Shown one piece after another: positions 19,501-29,493 of a stretch of DNA of 64,000 bases (its first letter is position 1; every line of letters begins with the position of its first letter). The notes below the pieces were generated by a model that searched no databases, had not been told where the DNA came from, and was given only the letters and a program-made list of their open reading frames with translations. This stretch comes from Massilia varians (GTDB taxonomy: Bacteria > Pseudomonadota > Gammaproteobacteria > Burkholderiales > Burkholderiaceae_D): contig NZ_AP026966.1 of assembly GCF_027923905.1 (NCBI RefSeq), positions 3,287,001 through 3,351,000 of the forward strand, read 5' to 3'. The translations under genes were made by a program, and so were the position numbers.

Positions 19501-19628
19501 GCCTGGCAGCCCAGAACCTGAACAACGCCAAGACGCGCCAGCTGATGCAGCAGCACGCCGGCATGTTCACCCGCCAGCTGTTCATGAGCGGGCCGCGCTA
19601 CACGCTCCAGGCCTCGTACTCGTTCTAA
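16560..19628 (+). CDS. TonB-dependent outer-membrane receptor for oligosaccharides
   Basis: 1022 aa from GTG 16560, chosen because AGGAGACAAC precedes it and a signal peptide ([27 protein letters not shown] region) starts there. The plug domain at residues 50-170 has [19 protein letters not shown] and GVSVRGL. The remainder is a 22-strand barrel ending in the aromatic-terminated strand LQASYSF. This is the Caulobacter/Xanthomonas-type receptor class used for plant-polysaccharide fragments. The context (GH31/GH35 operon, divergent) and the LacI-type operator upstream indicate import of xyloglucan or cello-oligosaccharides into the periplasm. Confidence 0.92.
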   Translation: MRKFQKTAIAAAVAQIAVLYSGAAWAQTAATGAEEPTVPATAVVKVSGQRAALQSAQQLKQNSDELVDSIVAEDIGKLPDRSVTEVLQRIAGVTMDRNMPGDPNRQAVEGSGVSVRGLTYVRSEVNGRDAFSAGGGRSLGFTDVPPELMAGVDVYKNPSAEQIEGALAGLVNLRTAMPFDFAGFKGSLGASQTYSELNKAKGPTGTVLLSNRWTSPIGEFGALVNFAYAKNPTRTDAIGIDPFFPHVNSRNPAQYNRDATKWLPLGGGLRSQEFERVRRGDYAAFQWRPNRDLTAALTYFKTQYEEDLSERVVASSEDKWYQQVAGADVTYDANGAFQKGTISNPTYGGSPFNSSRRINQRDSGTRDLALNVQWRVTPDLTWTNDFQHVRSTTEGFDADVSTGFILPNQSIDLTGSVPQIGLGSAQFMADPKNYYWAYTQEALDRAKATQKAWRSDVKFSFDDPVLRDIRFGVRLADREAENRKAQKFYNWSSITFPWMEGWQIPGVARLNDPRFSGGTELAQIPNFFDGKVSVPAMLYPTDALARDFPNGWTKLHGYHTTLCEEQKAAQGWGTCDAWKPSTFDTPSALNTQTEKTQAAYTQLRFGFDDLKYPIDGNIGVRYVRTKNTTNGYIAYDPTNVSIPGDVPVEGVNTLVNIAKFETPRSTDTSYSHWLPSLNLRLKYNDKLQFRFAVAKSMARPDFNQLQSLTTLTSPANQLTIKDPVTLQDQRVVFSGNNLTGSSDGNPLLKPTTATNIDLTAEWYFAKAGSLTLAAFNKDIKDIIVNTTYGYTVKDVNGKNQTFAVTHPINGAHGFARGFEIAHQQYYDFVPDWLRGIGTQASWTYVSSERKLDNPVPAAFCAGSDQSNMNLSINGCDTDGRPFGNTPLQGLSRHTVNFAVMYEKNGLSARLAYNWRSRYLVAVNTWGSRGNNGLNTNPDAGPRFLIPTPNNDQAYGLPLWQDDYGQLDGSIFYDFTDRFRVGLAAQNLNNAKTRQLMQQHAGMFTRQLFMSGPRYTLQASYSF

Positions 19629-19647
19629 GCTTCGTCTCTCCTGAAGT

Positions 19648-19682
19648 CGCGGTTCCGCCTGGCGGTCCGCGGCTTTTTTTTT
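19648..19682 (+). terminator. rho-independent terminator of the TonB receptor gene
   Basis: A GC-rich stem (CGCGG/CCGCG with an inner CCGC/GCGG) is followed by nine T residues (19674-19682). The ISL3 element begins directly after the T-run. Confidence 0.75.
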
Positions 19683-21015
19683 GGTTCTTCGCGGGGAATG
19701 GGGGAAGACGGGGTTGACGATCTAATCGGGAGGTGGTGGCGGTGGCCTGATGTTGGTAGATTGATAGTCGCCAAACAAATCAGTCTATCAAACCACCGCC
19801 ATGCTCAATGCTATGTCGTCTGTCCCGTTTTGGGAAGGCCATATTGTCGACACCGTCCAAGAACAAGAAGACGGATCACTGTTAATCGTTCTCGATACCT
19901 GCCCGGCAAGGGATGCTGTGTGCGGAGCGTGCCACCAGCCTTGCGCCCTGGTGCATGAGCGCCGAAGGCGTAAGGTGCGCGATCGCGACGTTCTGGACAA
20001 GCGCGTCTGGCTCGATGTGCCGGTACGGCGGCTGGACTGCCATCACTGCAATGCACGAGTGGCCGAGCACATTGTTTGGCTCGACCGCCGGGCGCGCATC
20101 ACGCACCGCGTGCGTCTGTGGGTCGAGGCGCTGGCGCAGTTGCTGCCCATAGCCCATATAGCCCGGTTGACCGGGCTGCACTGGCATACCATCAAAGAGA
20201 TTGATCATCGGCGACTAAAGCAGCTGCACGGCGACTTCTCGGCGGTGGGCGTACGCCGCTTGGTCATGGACGAATTTGCCCTGCACAAGGGCCATCGCTA
20301 CGCTACCGTGGCCATGGATGCCGAGCGTATGCGCGTCTTGTGGGTTGGGGAAGGCAACAGCCGGGAAGCGATCCGGCCATTCTTTGAGCTGCTGGGCGAG
20401 CAAGGCTGCCAGCGAATCGAGGCGGTGGCCATGGATATGAACACGGCCATGGACCTTGAAGTGCGTCAGCAATGTCCAAACGCGGAGGTGGTCTACGATT
20501 TGTTTCATGTCGTGGCCCGCTTCGGCCGCGAAGTCGTCGACCGGGTGCGCGTCGATCAAGCCAATACGTTACGGGCCGAACCAAAAGCGCGCCAGGTCAT
20601 CAAGCGTAGCCGCTGGCTGTTACTACGCAACCGCGACAACCTCAAGGCCGAACAGGCCGTCAAGCTCGAAGAACTGCTCGCCGCCAATCAGCCGCTGGCA
20701 ACGGTCTACCTGCTCAAGACCGAATTGAAAGAGATCTGGTATGCGCCATCGGTCCGGGAAGGTGCTCGTCGATGGAAGGCTTGGCTCAAACTCGCCTTGG
20801 AAAGCCATATCACACCGCTGATCCAGTTTGCCAAACGGCTGGCCAAGTACCGGCGCGGCATTCTGGCTTCGGCCATCTATCCGATGAACTCATCGATCCT
20901 GGAAGGCGTCAACAACCGCATCAAAGTCATCAAGCGCATGGCCTACGGATTTCGGGATGCATCCTACTTCTTCCTGAAAATCAAGGATGCGTTTCCCGGC
21001 AAAACGCGATGAACC
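19683..21015 (+). mobile_element. ISL3-family insertion sequence, 1333 bp, complete
   Basis: Left end GGTTCTTCGCG and inverted right end GGTTCATCGCG match at 10 of 11 bases. The element is bracketed by an 8-base direct repeat, TTTTTTTT (19675-19682 and 21016-21023), the target-site length expected of ISL3. It contains one intact transposase whose stop lies in the right inverted repeat. It inserted into the T-run of the receptor terminator and now separates the receptor gene from the dehydrogenase gene. Confidence 0.85.
19801..21012 (+). CDS. ISL3-family transposase
   Basis: 403 aa. The N-terminal zinc-finger-like region has Cys pairs (CGACHQPC and CHHC), followed by the ISL3 helix-turn-helix ([19 protein letters not shown]). 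The DDE domain includes [26 protein letters not shown] and the late glutamate in [20 protein letters not shown]. Full length for the family, no frameshift; likely active. Confidence 0.92.
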   Translation: MLNAMSSVPFWEGHIVDTVQEQEDGSLLIVLDTCPARDAVCGACHQPCALVHERRRRKVRDRDVLDKRVWLDVPVRRLDCHHCNARVAEHIVWLDRRARITHRVRLWVEALAQLLPIAHIARLTGLHWHTIKEIDHRRLKQLHGDFSAVGVRRLVMDEFALHKGHRYATVAMDAERMRVLWVGEGNSREAIRPFFELLGEQGCQRIEAVAMDMNTAMDLEVRQQCPNAEVVYDLFHVVARFGREVVDRVRVDQANTLRAEPKARQVIKRSRWLLLRNRDNLKAEQAVKLEELLAANQPLATVYLLKTELKEIWYAPSVREGARRWKAWLKLALESHITPLIQFAKRLAKYRRGILASAIYPMNSSILEGVNNRIKVIKRMAYGFRDASYFFLKIKDAFPGKTR

Positions 21016-21061
21016 TTTTTTTTATCCTCCGCACCAACACCATTCAGACAAGGAGCATTCC

Positions 21062-22651
21062 ATGCACATCCAAGGCGACATGATCATCGGCAGGCGCAGC
21101 GTGCGCGGCGCCGCAGGCGTCGTCCACGCCATCGACCCGGCCCGCCACGCCAACCTCGAACCCGGCTTCGGCCTGGCCTCCGGCGAAGAGCTGGCCACCG
21201 CCTGCGCGCTGGCCGAGGACGCCTTCGACAGCTACCGCGCCCTGCCCCTCGAGCGGCGCGCCGCTTTTCTGGAGGCCATCGCCGCCCGCATCCTCGACCT
21301 CGGCCCAGCCCTGATCGAACGCGCCGGTCTCGAAACCGGCCTGCCGCAGGCACGTCTGGAAGGCGAGCGCATGCGCACCGTGAATCAGCTGCGCCTGTTC
21401 GCCAAGGTGGTCCGCGACGGTCACTTCCTGGCGGCGACCCTCGATTCGGCCCTGCCCGAACGCACGCCGCCGCGCCCTGACCTGCGCATGCGCAAGATCC
21501 CGCTGGGCCCGGTCGCGGTCTTCGGCGCCAGTAACTTCCCGCTCGCCTTCTCGGTGGCCGGCGGCGATACCGCCTCAAGCCTGGCAGCCGGCTGCCCAGT
21601 GGTGGTCAAGGCCCACAACGCCCACCTCGGCACCTCGGAGCTGGTAGCCCGCGCGGTGCAGCAGGCCGCCATCGACTGCGACATGCCGGAAGGCGTGTTC
21701 TCGATGCTGATCGGCGAAGGCAGGACCATCGGCACCGCGCTGGTGGCGCATCCTGCGATCAAGGCGGTGGGCTTCACCGGCTCGCGCCAGGGCGGCCTGG
21801 CCCTGATGCGCACAGCTGGCGCGCGCCCCGAACCGATCCCCGTGTATGCGGAAATGAGCAGCGTCAACCCCTTCTTCCTGCTGCCGAATGCGCTCGGGGG
21901 CAAGGCCGGCGCATTGGCGCAAGGCTTCGTCGATTCGCTCACGCTCGGCGGGGGCCAGTTCTGCACCAATCCCGGCCTGGTGATCGGCCTGGAGGGAGAC
22001 GCCTTCAATGCCTTCAGCGTGGCGGCCGCCGAGGCCCTGCAGCAAAAGACCGCCGGCACCATGCTCACCCCCGGCATCCACAAGGCCTATGTCGAGGCGG
22101 TCGAAGCCCGCTCCGCCGTGCCCGGCGTCCAGCTCCTGGCGCGCGGCGCCGGGGCTGGCTCGGAAGGCCCGGCATGCGCAGCCCAGCCTGCCCTGTACGG
22201 ATGCGACGCCGCCACCTTCCTCGCCACCCCTGCGCTGGAAGAAGAGATCTTCGGGCCGGCCGCGGTGTTGGTGCGCTGCCGCGATGAAGCCGAGCTGCTG
22301 GCCGTGTCCGGCCACGTCGAGGGCCAGCTGACCGCGACCGTCCACGCGACGGCGGCGGACCAGGCGCTGGCGGCAAGCCTGCTGCCCATCCTGGAACGCA
22401 AGGCCGGCCGCATCCTGTTCAACGGCTTCCCGACCGGCGTCGAGGTATCGCATGCGATGGTGCATGGCGGCCCCTTCCCGGCCACCTCGGACAGCCGCAC
22501 GACCTCGGTGGGTGCCACGGCGATCGACCGCTTCCTGCGCCCGGTCTGCTACCAGGCGGTGCCGGCCGAACTGTTGCCGGAAGCGCTGCGCGACGACAAT
22601 CCGCTGGGCCTGGCCCGGGTGGTCGATGGCGTATTGAAGACCGCGGAATAA
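21062..22651 (+). CDS. 2-oxoglutarate semialdehyde dehydrogenase (last Weimberg step)
   Basis: 529 aa; ATG 21062 with AAGGAG upstream. Aldehyde-dehydrogenase superfamily: NAD site [16 protein letters not shown], catalytic glutamate about E264 in [10 protein letters not shown], catalytic cysteine about C301 in [10 protein letters not shown], and the C-terminal NGFPTGVEV segment typical of ketoglutarate-semialdehyde dehydrogenases. It oxidises 2-oxoglutarate semialdehyde, the product of XylX, to 2-oxoglutarate. It lies convergent to the xylose operon, separated from it by a bidirectional terminator. The ISL3 element lies 46 bases upstream of its start codon, so its present promoter is unclear. 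Confidence 0.88.
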   Translation: MHIQGDMIIGRRSVRGAAGVVHAIDPARHANLEPGFGLASGEELATACALAEDAFDSYRALPLERRAAFLEAIAARILDLGPALIERAGLETGLPQARLEGERMRTVNQLRLFAKVVRDGHFLAATLDSALPERTPPRPDLRMRKIPLGPVAVFGASNFPLAFSVAGGDTASSLAAGCPVVVKAHNAHLGTSELVARAVQQAAIDCDMPEGVFSMLIGEGRTIGTALVAHPAIKAVGFTGSRQGGLALMRTAGARPEPIPVYAEMSSVNPFFLLPNALGGKAGALAQGFVDSLTLGGGQFCTNPGLVIGLEGDAFNAFSVAAAEALQQKTAGTMLTPGIHKAYVEAVEARSAVPGVQLLARGAGAGSEGPACAAQPALYGCDAATFLATPALEEEIFGPAAVLVRCRDEAELLAVSGHVEGQLTATVHATAADQALAASLLPILERKAGRILFNGFPTGVEVSHAMVHGGPFPATSDSRTTSVGATAIDRFLRPVCYQAVPAELLPEALRDDNPLGLARVVDGVLKTAE

Positions 22652-22661
22652 GGTCAGCTCC

Positions 22662-22799
22662 TTGTAGGGTGGGCGGGTCTTCCCGCCCACGCGGTGATAG
22701 TTGGCTTCTGAATAGGCGCACGGGCTGCAGAAGCGTGATATGACCGCGTGGGCTTCGTCGGTGAGGCCACTGGCCTCACCGACCCCGCCCACCCTACAA
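22662..22799. repeat. 138-bp palindromic (REP/MITE-like) element
   Basis: Perfect 16-base outer inverted repeats, TTGTAGGGTGGGCGGG at 22662-22677 and its complement at 22784-22799. Inside are nested hairpins: GGCGGG/CCCGCC near the left end, CCACGCGGT pairing with ACCGCGTGG, and a 12-bp hairpin (22757-22768 with 22772-22783). There is no coding capacity. This looks like a non-autonomous intergenic repeat element of the kind scattered in betaproteobacterial genomes. Confidence 0.7.
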
Positions 22800-22816
22800 C
22801 AGTCCAGCGCCAAATC

Positions 22817-22846
22817 AAAAAGCCAGGCGCATGCGCCTGGCTTTTT
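22817..22846. terminator. bidirectional rho-independent terminator
   Basis: A perfect palindrome, GCCAGGCGCATGCGCCTGGC (22822-22841), is flanked by AAAAA and TTTTT. It serves both the dehydrogenase gene (plus strand) and the end of the xylose operon at xylH (minus strand). Confidence 0.9.
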
Positions 22847-22880
22847 CACAATCAGCGGCGGCGCGCAAGCGCCGCCCGGC

Positions 22881-24086
22881 TCAGCGCCTGCCGGTACGGG
22901 TCGCCACGTCCAGCCACACCGCCAGGGTCAGGATCAGGCCCTTGACGATCATCTGCCAGTAAGTGTCGACGTCCAGCATCGACATGCCGTTGTCCAGGCT
23001 GGCCATGACCAGGGCGCCCACCAGCGCGCCGTGCACGGTGCCGGCGCCGCCCCGCATCGAGGTGCCGCCGATGAAGCAGGCGGCGATCACGTCCAGCTCG
23101 GCCGACATGCCGGCCGAGGGCGAACCCGCCGCCAGGCGCGCCGTGTTGATCAGGCCGGCCAGCGCGCACATCAGCCCCATCAGCCCGAAGATCCACAGCT
23201 TCACGGCGCGCACGTTGATGCCCGACAGGCGTGTCGCTTCCATATTGCTGCCGACGGCGTAGATGCGGCGGCCGAACACGGTCTGGCGTGCGATGTAGCT
23301 GAACACGCCCAGCAGGACCAGCAGGATCAGCACCGGCAAGGGGATGCCCTCGTAGCTGTTGAAGGTGCTGATGAGGCCTGCCAGCACCACGCCGATGATG
23401 GCCACCCGGGCCACGCTGCGCCACAGCGGCAGGACTGGCAGATGATGGCGCGCCTGGCTGGCGCGCTGGCGCCATGCCAGCACGCAGGCCAGCACGAACA
23501 GCACGGCGCCCAGCAGCATGCCGAAGGCAGGCGGCAGGTAGGCCTGGCCGAGCTGCTCGAATTCCGGCGAGATCGGCGCGATCGTGGTGCCGTCGGTGAG
23601 CCCCAGCACGATGCCGCGGTAGGCCAGCATGCCCCCCAGCCCGACAATGAATGACGGTATCCCCGCATAGGCTGTCAGGTAGCCGTTCAGGAAGCCGAGC
23701 AGCATGCCGCCCGCCAGCACGATCGCCATCGAGATCGGTAGCGGCAGGTGGTGGACCACGTCGAGCACTGCCGCCAGCCCGCCCAATAGTCCGAGGAGCG
23801 AGCCGATCGACAGGTCGATCTCGCCGGCGATGATGACGAACACCATGCCGCAGGCCAGGATGCCAGTCACCGACATCTGGCGCATCAGGTTGGACAGGTT
23901 GCGCGCGGAGGTGAAGCCGCCGTCGGTCTTCCAGCTGAAGAAGGCCCAGATGATGGCGATCGCGACCAGCAGGGCCAGAATCTTGTATTGCGTGAAAATC
24001 TGCTTGAAGCTGATTCCCGTGTTTGCCGCCGCCCGTGCCGCGCCGCCCTGGGCCGCCACTGGCGCGTGTACTTTGTCTAACATCAT
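22881..24086 (-). CDS. xylH: xylose ABC transporter permease
   Basis: 401 aa with about ten to eleven membrane segments. It carries the BPD-type permease signature of ribose/xylose transporters ([12 protein letters not shown] near residue 85 and [12 protein letters not shown] near 290). The larger size compared with RbsC and the partners XylG and XylF fit XylH. Its start ATG overlaps the xylG stop as ATGA, a translationally coupled pair. It is the last gene of the operon, followed by the bidirectional terminator. Confidence 0.9.
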   Translation of the reverse strand: MMLDKVHAPVAAQGGAARAAANTGISFKQIFTQYKILALLVAIAIIWAFFSWKTDGGFTSARNLSNLMRQMSVTGILACGMVFVIIAGEIDLSIGSLLGLLGGLAAVLDVVHHLPLPISMAIVLAGGMLLGFLNGYLTAYAGIPSFIVGLGGMLAYRGIVLGLTDGTTIAPISPEFEQLGQAYLPPAFGMLLGAVLFVLACVLAWRQRASQARHHLPVLPLWRSVARVAIIGVVLAGLISTFNSYEGIPLPVLILLVLLGVFSYIARQTVFGRRIYAVGSNMEATRLSGINVRAVKLWIFGLMGLMCALAGLINTARLAAGSPSAGMSAELDVIAACFIGGTSMRGGAGTVHGALVGALVMASLDNGMSMLDVDTYWQMIVKGLILTLAVWLDVATRTGRR

Positions 24087-25609
24087 TTCACCTGTCCGAT
24101 TGCAGCGGCCAACACCATTTCCTGGGTCAGGCCTTGATTAAGGAAGTTCCCGCGCAGCTTGCCCTCGCCCATCACCAGCACCCGGTCCGAGACCCCGAGC
24201 ACCTCGGCCAGTTCGGACGACACCATGACGATGGCGATGCCCTGGGCGGCCAGTTCGAGGATCAGCTTGTAGATCTCGAACTTGGCGCCGACATCGACTC
24301 CGCGGGTCGGCTCGTCGAGGATCAGCACCTTCGGCTGGGTCAGCAGCATCTTGGCCAGCACCGCCTTCTGCTGGTTGCCGCCCGAGAGCGCCGTAATCGG
24401 CAGCGCCGGGCTAGCGGTCTTGAGCGCCAGGCGGCGGATCTGCTCGCCCACCTCGCGCGCTTCCAGGCCCTCGTCGATGCGGGAGAGCTTCGAGAAGCGG
24501 TCCAGCACCGACAGGGTGATGTTCTCGCCCACCGACAGGTCGCGCACGATGCCGTGCTGCTTGCGGTCTTCGGGCACCAGGGCGAAGCCCGCCCCGATTG
24601 CCTTGAGAGGTGTCGAGGTGTCGACCCGCTGGCCGTTCAGCCACACTTCGCCTTCGTAGGCGCCTTCGTAGGAGCCGTAGATCGCGGTGACGAGCTCGGT
24701 GCGGCCGGCGCCCACCAGGCCGGCGATGCCGAGGATCTCGCCGCGGCGCAGCTCGAAGGAGACGTCGTCGACCTTCTTGCGCTGCGGCTGGTCCGGATCC
24801 CAGCAGGTGACGTGGCGCGCCTCCATCACCACCTCGCCCACCTCGTGCGGCAAGGATGGATACAGCTGGTTCATCTCGCGGCCGCACATCTGGGCGATGA
24901 TGCGGTCGACGTTCATCTGCTGCATCGGGGTGGTGGCGATGTGCTTGCCGTCGCGGATCACCACGATGGTGTCGCAGATCGCCGCCACCTCTTCCAGCTT
25001 GTGCGAGATGTAGACGCAGGCCACGCCCTTGGCCTTGAGGTCGCGGATGATCTCGAGCAGGACGGCGATCTCGCTGGCCGTCAGCGAGGCCGACGGCTCG
25101 TCCAGGATCAGGAGGCGCGCCTGCTTGTTAAGGGCCTTGCCGATCTCGATCAGCTGCTGGTGGCCGCCGCCGTAGTTCTTCACCGGCAGCACCACGTTCA
25201 CGTCGGGGAGCTTCAGCTCGCGCAGGATTTCCTCGGCACGGCGGTTCATGGCCGGGTAATCGAGGCGCCCGCCCGGCAGGGTCAGTTCGTTACCGAGGAA
25301 GATGTTCTCGGCCACGGACAGTTCGGGCACCAGCATCAGTTCCTGGTGGATGATGATGATGCCGGCGTCCTCGGTCTCGCGCACCGAGCGCGCCCGCAGC
25401 GGCTGGCCGTCGAGCAGGATTTCGCCGTCCCAGCTGCCGTGCGGGTAGACCGCCGACAGGACTTTCATCAGGGTGGACTTGCCGGCGCCGTTCTCGCCGC
25501 ACAGGCCGATGCACTCGCCGGGACGGATCGCCAGGTCGATCCCGTCGAGCGCGGGGACACCGTCGAATCGCTTCGCGATGCCCTTCATTTGGAGAAGATA
25601 GGGTGACAT
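24083..25609 (-). CDS. xylG: xylose ABC transporter ATP-binding protein
   Basis: 508 aa with two tandem ATPase domains, as in the sugar-importer class. The first has Walker [10 protein letters not shown] and Walker [12 protein letters not shown]. The second has signature [16 protein letters not shown] and Walker [15 protein letters not shown]. It is coupled by a 4-base overlap to xylH and follows xylF by 81 bases. It energises D-xylose uptake at the inner membrane. Confidence 0.92.
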   Translation of the reverse strand: MSPYLLQMKGIAKRFDGVPALDGIDLAIRPGECIGLCGENGAGKSTLMKVLSAVYPHGSWDGEILLDGQPLRARSVRETEDAGIIIIHQELMLVPELSVAENIFLGNELTLPGGRLDYPAMNRRAEEILRELKLPDVNVVLPVKNYGGGHQQLIEIGKALNKQARLLILDEPSASLTASEIAVLLEIIRDLKAKGVACVYISHKLEEVAAICDTIVVIRDGKHIATTPMQQMNVDRIIAQMCGREMNQLYPSLPHEVGEVVMEARHVTCWDPDQPQRKKVDDVSFELRRGEILGIAGLVGAGRTELVTAIYGSYEGAYEGEVWLNGQRVDTSTPLKAIGAGFALVPEDRKQHGIVRDLSVGENITLSVLDRFSKLSRIDEGLEAREVGEQIRRLALKTASPALPITALSGGNQQKAVLAKMLLTQPKVLILDEPTRGVDVGAKFEIYKLILELAAQGIAIVMVSSELAEVLGVSDRVLVMGEGKLRGNFLNQGLTQEMVLAAAIGQVK

Positions 25610-25690
25610 TCAAGACTCGTTGGTGTGCGCCGCCACGCGCCGGTCGCCATCGACCGGCACGGGTGGCGCAGAGTGCCGACAGCTGCTGGA

Positions 25691-26701
25691 TTACTTCCCG
25701 GCCAGCTGTGCCTGGGAATAGAAGCCGTCCTTGACCAGCAGGTCGACGTTCGACTTGTTCAGCAGGACCGGCTTGAGCAGCAGGCTGTCGACGTTCTTGA
25801 CGCCGTTGTGCATCTGGGCGTTGTAGGCCGGCTTCTGGTTGCGCACCAGCTGCACCGCGACGCTGGCCGCGTTCGAGGCCAGCGCGCGCAGCGGCTTGTA
25901 GACGGTCATGGTCTGGGTGCCGGCGATCACGCGGCGCACCGCCGCCAGGTCGGCGTCCTGGCCCGACACCAGCACCTTGCCGGCCAGCTTCTGGGCCGCC
26001 AGCGCCTGGATCGCGCCGCCCGCGGTACCGTCGTTGGAGGCGACCACGGCGTCGATCTTGTTGCCGCTTGCGGTCAGCGCGTTCTCGACGATGGCCATCG
26101 CCTCGGAAGCGCTCCAGTCCTTGACCCACTGCTTGCCGACGATCTTGACGTCGCCCTTGTCCACCAGCGGCTGCAGCACCTTCATCTGACCTTCGCGCAG
26201 GATCTTGGCGTTGTTGTCGGTCGGGGCCCCGCCCAGCAGGTAGTAGTTGCCCTTCGGCTTGAGGTTCACCAGCGACTGCGCCTGCAGCTCGCCGACGGCC
26301 TTGTTGTCGAACGAGACGTAGGCATCGACATCGGCATTCAGGATCAGGCGGTCGTACGACACCACCTTGATCTTGGCCTTCTTCGCTTCGCGGATGGCGT
26401 TGTTGAGCACCGTGGCGTTGTAGGGAACGATCACCAGCACGTCCACGCCGCGCGAGATCAGGTTTTCGATCTGGGCGATCTGGCGCTGCTCGCTGGCGTC
26501 GGCCGACTGTACGTACACCTTGGCGCCCAGCTTCTGCGCGGCCGCCGTGAAGTAATCGCGGTCGCGCGCCCAGCGCTCCAGGCGCAGGTCGTCGATCGAG
26601 AAGCCGATCTTGGGATTGGTGGCGTCCGCGTGGGCCACGCCGACGCCGCCGCTGAACAGGATTGCGAATGCCAGGCCGACGGCCTTGATCATCTTTTTCA
26701 T
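25691..26701 (-). CDS. xylF: periplasmic D-xylose-binding protein
   Basis: 336 aa; the start has GGAGAC upstream. A signal peptide ends near AHADA (about residue 27). Type I periplasmic binding fold: IGFSIDDLRLERWARDRDYF at the start of the mature protein, then YVQSADASEQRQIAQIENLI and AVVASNDGTAGG. It closely follows the XylF pattern, binding D-xylose and delivering it to XylGH. 106 bases separate it from xylD upstream. Confidence 0.92.
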   Translation of the reverse strand: MKKMIKAVGLAFAILFSGGVGVAHADATNPKIGFSIDDLRLERWARDRDYFTAAAQKLGAKVYVQSADASEQRQIAQIENLISRGVDVLVIVPYNATVLNNAIREAKKAKIKVVSYDRLILNADVDAYVSFDNKAVGELQAQSLVNLKPKGNYYLLGGAPTDNNAKILREGQMKVLQPLVDKGDVKIVGKQWVKDWSASEAMAIVENALTASGNKIDAVVASNDGTAGGAIQALAAQKLAGKVLVSGQDADLAAVRRVIAGTQTMTVYKPLRALASNAASVAVQLVRNQKPAYNAQMHNGVKNVDSLLLKPVLLNKSNVDLLVKDGFYSQAQLAGK

Positions 26702-26807
26702 TTGTTATGTCTCCAATTGATTTCTTCTGTTGCCAGTTCGGGGCGGCTCTGCGGCTGCTCCTGCCATTCTGATCAAAATCCCGCCGCAGCGCCAGCCCGA
26801 CGCATCG

Positions 26808-28598
26808 TCAGTGGTTATGGCGCGGCATGTCGTGCGCCACGCCGCGGTAAGGCAGTGCCAGCTCCATACAAGCCCCGGTGTGCAGCTGGCCCACAGTGGC
26901 GCGGTAGATCTGCTGCCATGGCGTCTGGTTCGGCGGAATTGCCGGCGGATCGTCCCTGCGGCGCGCCGCCAGCTCCTCATCGGAGACCAGGACGTCGCAG
27001 CGCCCCGCGTTCAGGTCCACGCGCACGATGTCGCCGGTACGCAACAGCGCCAGGTTGCCGCCGGCCGCGCTCTCGGGCGACGCATTCAGGATCGAGGGGC
27101 TGTCCGAGGTGCCGGACTGGCGCCCATCGCCCAGGGTCGGCAGCGCCATGATGCCGCGCTTGATCAAGGCATCGGGCGGCTGCATGTTCACCACCTCGGC
27201 CGATCCGGGCCAGCCGATCGGGCCGGAGCCGCGGATCACCAGCATGGTGCGCTCGTCGATCTCGAGCGCCGGATCGTTGATGCGGTGATGGTAGTCGTCC
27301 GAACCGTCGAACACGACCACGCGGCACTCGAAGCGGTTTTCCGCGCCGGGCTCCGAGAGGTAGCGCTCGCGGAAGGCCGGGGAAATGACGCTGGTCTTCA
27401 TGATGGCGAAGTCGAACAGGTTCCCCTTCAGCACCATGAAGCCGGCGCTGTGCTTGAGCGGATCGGCAAACGGGCGGATCATCTCGCGGTCCCAGCTTTC
27501 CTTGTCCACCAGGTTCTCGGCCATGGTCTTGCCGGTGACGGTCGGACGCTTCGAGCGCAACAGGCCCTGCTGCTCGAGCTCCCACATGATGGCCGGCACG
27601 CCGCCGGCGCGGTGGAAACGCTCGCCCAGGTATTTGCCGGCTGGCTGCATGTTGAGCAGCAGCGGCACGTCGTAGCCGTATTCCATCCAGTCCTCGGGCG
27701 TGATCTCGACGCCGGCGTGGCGCGCCATGGCGACGATGTGGGGCTGGGCGTTGCTGGAGCCGCCGATCGCGGCATTGACCACGATCGCGTCCAGGAAGGC
27801 CTCGCGCGTCAGGATGGTCGAGGGACGGACGTCCGCATGGGCCAGCTCGACGATGCGGCGGCCGGTGTCGTAGGCCATCTGGCCGCGTTCGCGGTACGGG
27901 GCGGGAATCGCCGAGCAACCGGTTAACGACATGCCCAGCGCTTCGGCCACGGCGTTCATGGTCGAGGCGGTGCCCATGGTGTTGCAGTGGCCGGCCGAGG
28001 GAGCCGACGCGGTGGCGATCTGGATGAACTTCTCTTCGTCGATCTCGCCTGCTGCAAGGCGCCGGCGGCCCTTCCAGACGGCGGCGCCGGAACCGGCCAG
28101 CTCGCCCTCGAACCAGCCGTCCAGCATCGGCCCGCCCGACAGCACGATGGCCGGGATGTCGACCGTGGCGGCTGCCATCAGCTGGGCCGGGGTGGTCTTG
28201 TCGCAGCCGGTGGTCAGCACCACCGCGTCGATCGGGTAGCCGTGCAGGATCTCGACCAGCCCCAGGTAGGCCAGGTTGCGGTCCAGCGCCGCGGTCGGGC
28301 GGCGGCAGTTCTCGAAAATCGGGTGCAGCGGGAATTCCATCGGGATGCCGCCGGCGTCGCGGATGCCGTCGCGCACGCGCCTGGCCAGGTCCAGGTGGAT
28401 ACGGTTGCAGGGCGCGATGTCGCTGCCGCTCTGGGCGATGCCGATGATCGGCTTGCCCGAGCGCAGTTCGTCCGGGGTGATCCCGTAGTTCATGAAGCGC
28501 TCCAGGTAGAGCGCGGTCATGTCGATCCGCTCGGGGTTGTCGAACCAGTCCTGGGAGCGGAAACGGCGTGGCTTCTGTTGTTGGTCGTCGTGATTCAT
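26808..28598 (-). CDS. xylD: D-xylonate dehydratase (IlvD/Edd family)
   Basis: 596 aa from ATG 28598, which has a GGAGAAATGAG leader; the frame is open upstream only as an overlap with the previous gene. IlvD/Edd fold with the Fe-S cysteines in SGSDIAPCN (C64), LTTGCDKTTPAQ (C132) and SAGHCNTMGTASTM (C205). It removes water from D-xylonate to give 2-keto-3-deoxy-xylonate. Related enzymes accept L-arabinonate, so the substrate is inferred from the xylose neighbours. It begins 4 bases after xylC ends. Confidence 0.9.
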   Translation of the reverse strand: MNHDDQQQKPRRFRSQDWFDNPERIDMTALYLERFMNYGITPDELRSGKPIIGIAQSGSDIAPCNRIHLDLARRVRDGIRDAGGIPMEFPLHPIFENCRRPTAALDRNLAYLGLVEILHGYPIDAVVLTTGCDKTTPAQLMAAATVDIPAIVLSGGPMLDGWFEGELAGSGAAVWKGRRRLAAGEIDEEKFIQIATASAPSAGHCNTMGTASTMNAVAEALGMSLTGCSAIPAPYRERGQMAYDTGRRIVELAHADVRPSTILTREAFLDAIVVNAAIGGSSNAQPHIVAMARHAGVEITPEDWMEYGYDVPLLLNMQPAGKYLGERFHRAGGVPAIMWELEQQGLLRSKRPTVTGKTMAENLVDKESWDREMIRPFADPLKHSAGFMVLKGNLFDFAIMKTSVISPAFRERYLSEPGAENRFECRVVVFDGSDDYHHRINDPALEIDERTMLVIRGSGPIGWPGSAEVVNMQPPDALIKRGIMALPTLGDGRQSGTSDSPSILNASPESAAGGNLALLRTGDIVRVDLNAGRCDVLVSDEELAARRRDDPPAIPPNQTPWQQIYRATVGQLHTGACMELALPYRGVAHDMPRHNH

Positions 28599-28602
28599 GT
28601 TC

Positions 28603-29493
28603 TCATTTCTCCAGCCGCAAGAGGCGCTGCGGCAGTCCCGGGGTCTCCACACGGAAGCTGAACAGGCTGCCGGCCAGCGGCTGCGCCGCCAGTTCTTCGT
28701 TCGACAGGCCCTTGCGGGCGGTGGTGGCGTAGACCGTGCGCAGGTCCTCGCCGCCGAAGGCCAGCTTGGTGACGTTGGCGCAGGGGAAGCGTACTTCGCC
28801 CACTTTTCGTCCTTGCGCGTCGAAGCGGTCGATCCGCCAGCCGCCGAAGGTGGCGATCCACACGCAACCTTCCGCATCCACGGCCATGCCGTCCGGATAA
28901 CCGCCGTCCTTCAATTCCACGAAGGGGCGCTTGTTCGACAGGCCCCCGTCCGTTGCCCGGTCGAAGGCGTAGGTGCGCTTCTCCAGGGTGTCGGTGTGGT
29001 ACAGGGTGCGCCCGTCGGGACTCAGCGCCGGGCCGTTGGTGATGACGTAGCCGTCGTCGTGGCGTTCGGCCTTGCCGCCGTCGAAGCGGTACAGCGCGCC
29101 GGTGGGCTGCTCTTCGGCGTCGTCCATCGAGCCGAACCACAGTGCACCGGCGGCGTCGACGTGGCCGTCGTTGAAGCGGTTGCCCGGCTGGTCGGCTTCG
29201 ACCGCGAGCAGGGATTCGAAGGCGCCGCCCTCCTCGATGAAGCGGTACAGGCCGTCGTCCAGCGAGCACACCATGCCGCCGTCGGAGGCGCGCACGATGA
29301 AGCTGACCTGGCCCGGCGCTTCCCAGCTTTTTCGCTCCCCGCCGTCGGCGTCGCAGCGGTGGATACGCCGGCCCTTGATGTCGACGAACCAGACCTGTGC
29401 GCTGGTGGCGTCCCACAGGACGCCCTCGCCCAGCGTGGCGCCCACCTGCCACAGGCACTCTGGCGTGCTTGCAATGGTCGGGTGGCCGCTCAT
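28603..29493 (-). CDS. xylC: xylonolactonase (SMP-30/gluconolactonase family)
   Basis: 296 aa. Six-bladed propeller of the SMP-30 family with the metal-site segments LGEGVLWD, NRFNDGHVDAAG, TNGPALSPDGRTLY and YPDGMAVDAEG. Its ATG overlaps the stop of the upstream dehydrogenase (ATGA), so translation is coupled. It hydrolyses xylono-lactone made by XylB to xylonate. Confidence 0.9.
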   Translation of the reverse strand: MSGHPTIASTPECLWQVGATLGEGVLWDATSAQVWFVDIKGRRIHRCDADGGERKSWEAPGQVSFIVRASDGGMVCSLDDGLYRFIEEGGAFESLLAVEADQPGNRFNDGHVDAAGALWFGSMDDAEEQPTGALYRFDGGKAERHDDGYVITNGPALSPDGRTLYHTDTLEKRTYAFDRATDGGLSNKRPFVELKDGGYPDGMAVDAEGCVWIATFGGWRIDRFDAQGRKVGEVRFPCANVTKLAFGGEDLRTVYATTARKGLSNEELAAQPLAGSLFSFRVETPGLPQRLLRLEK

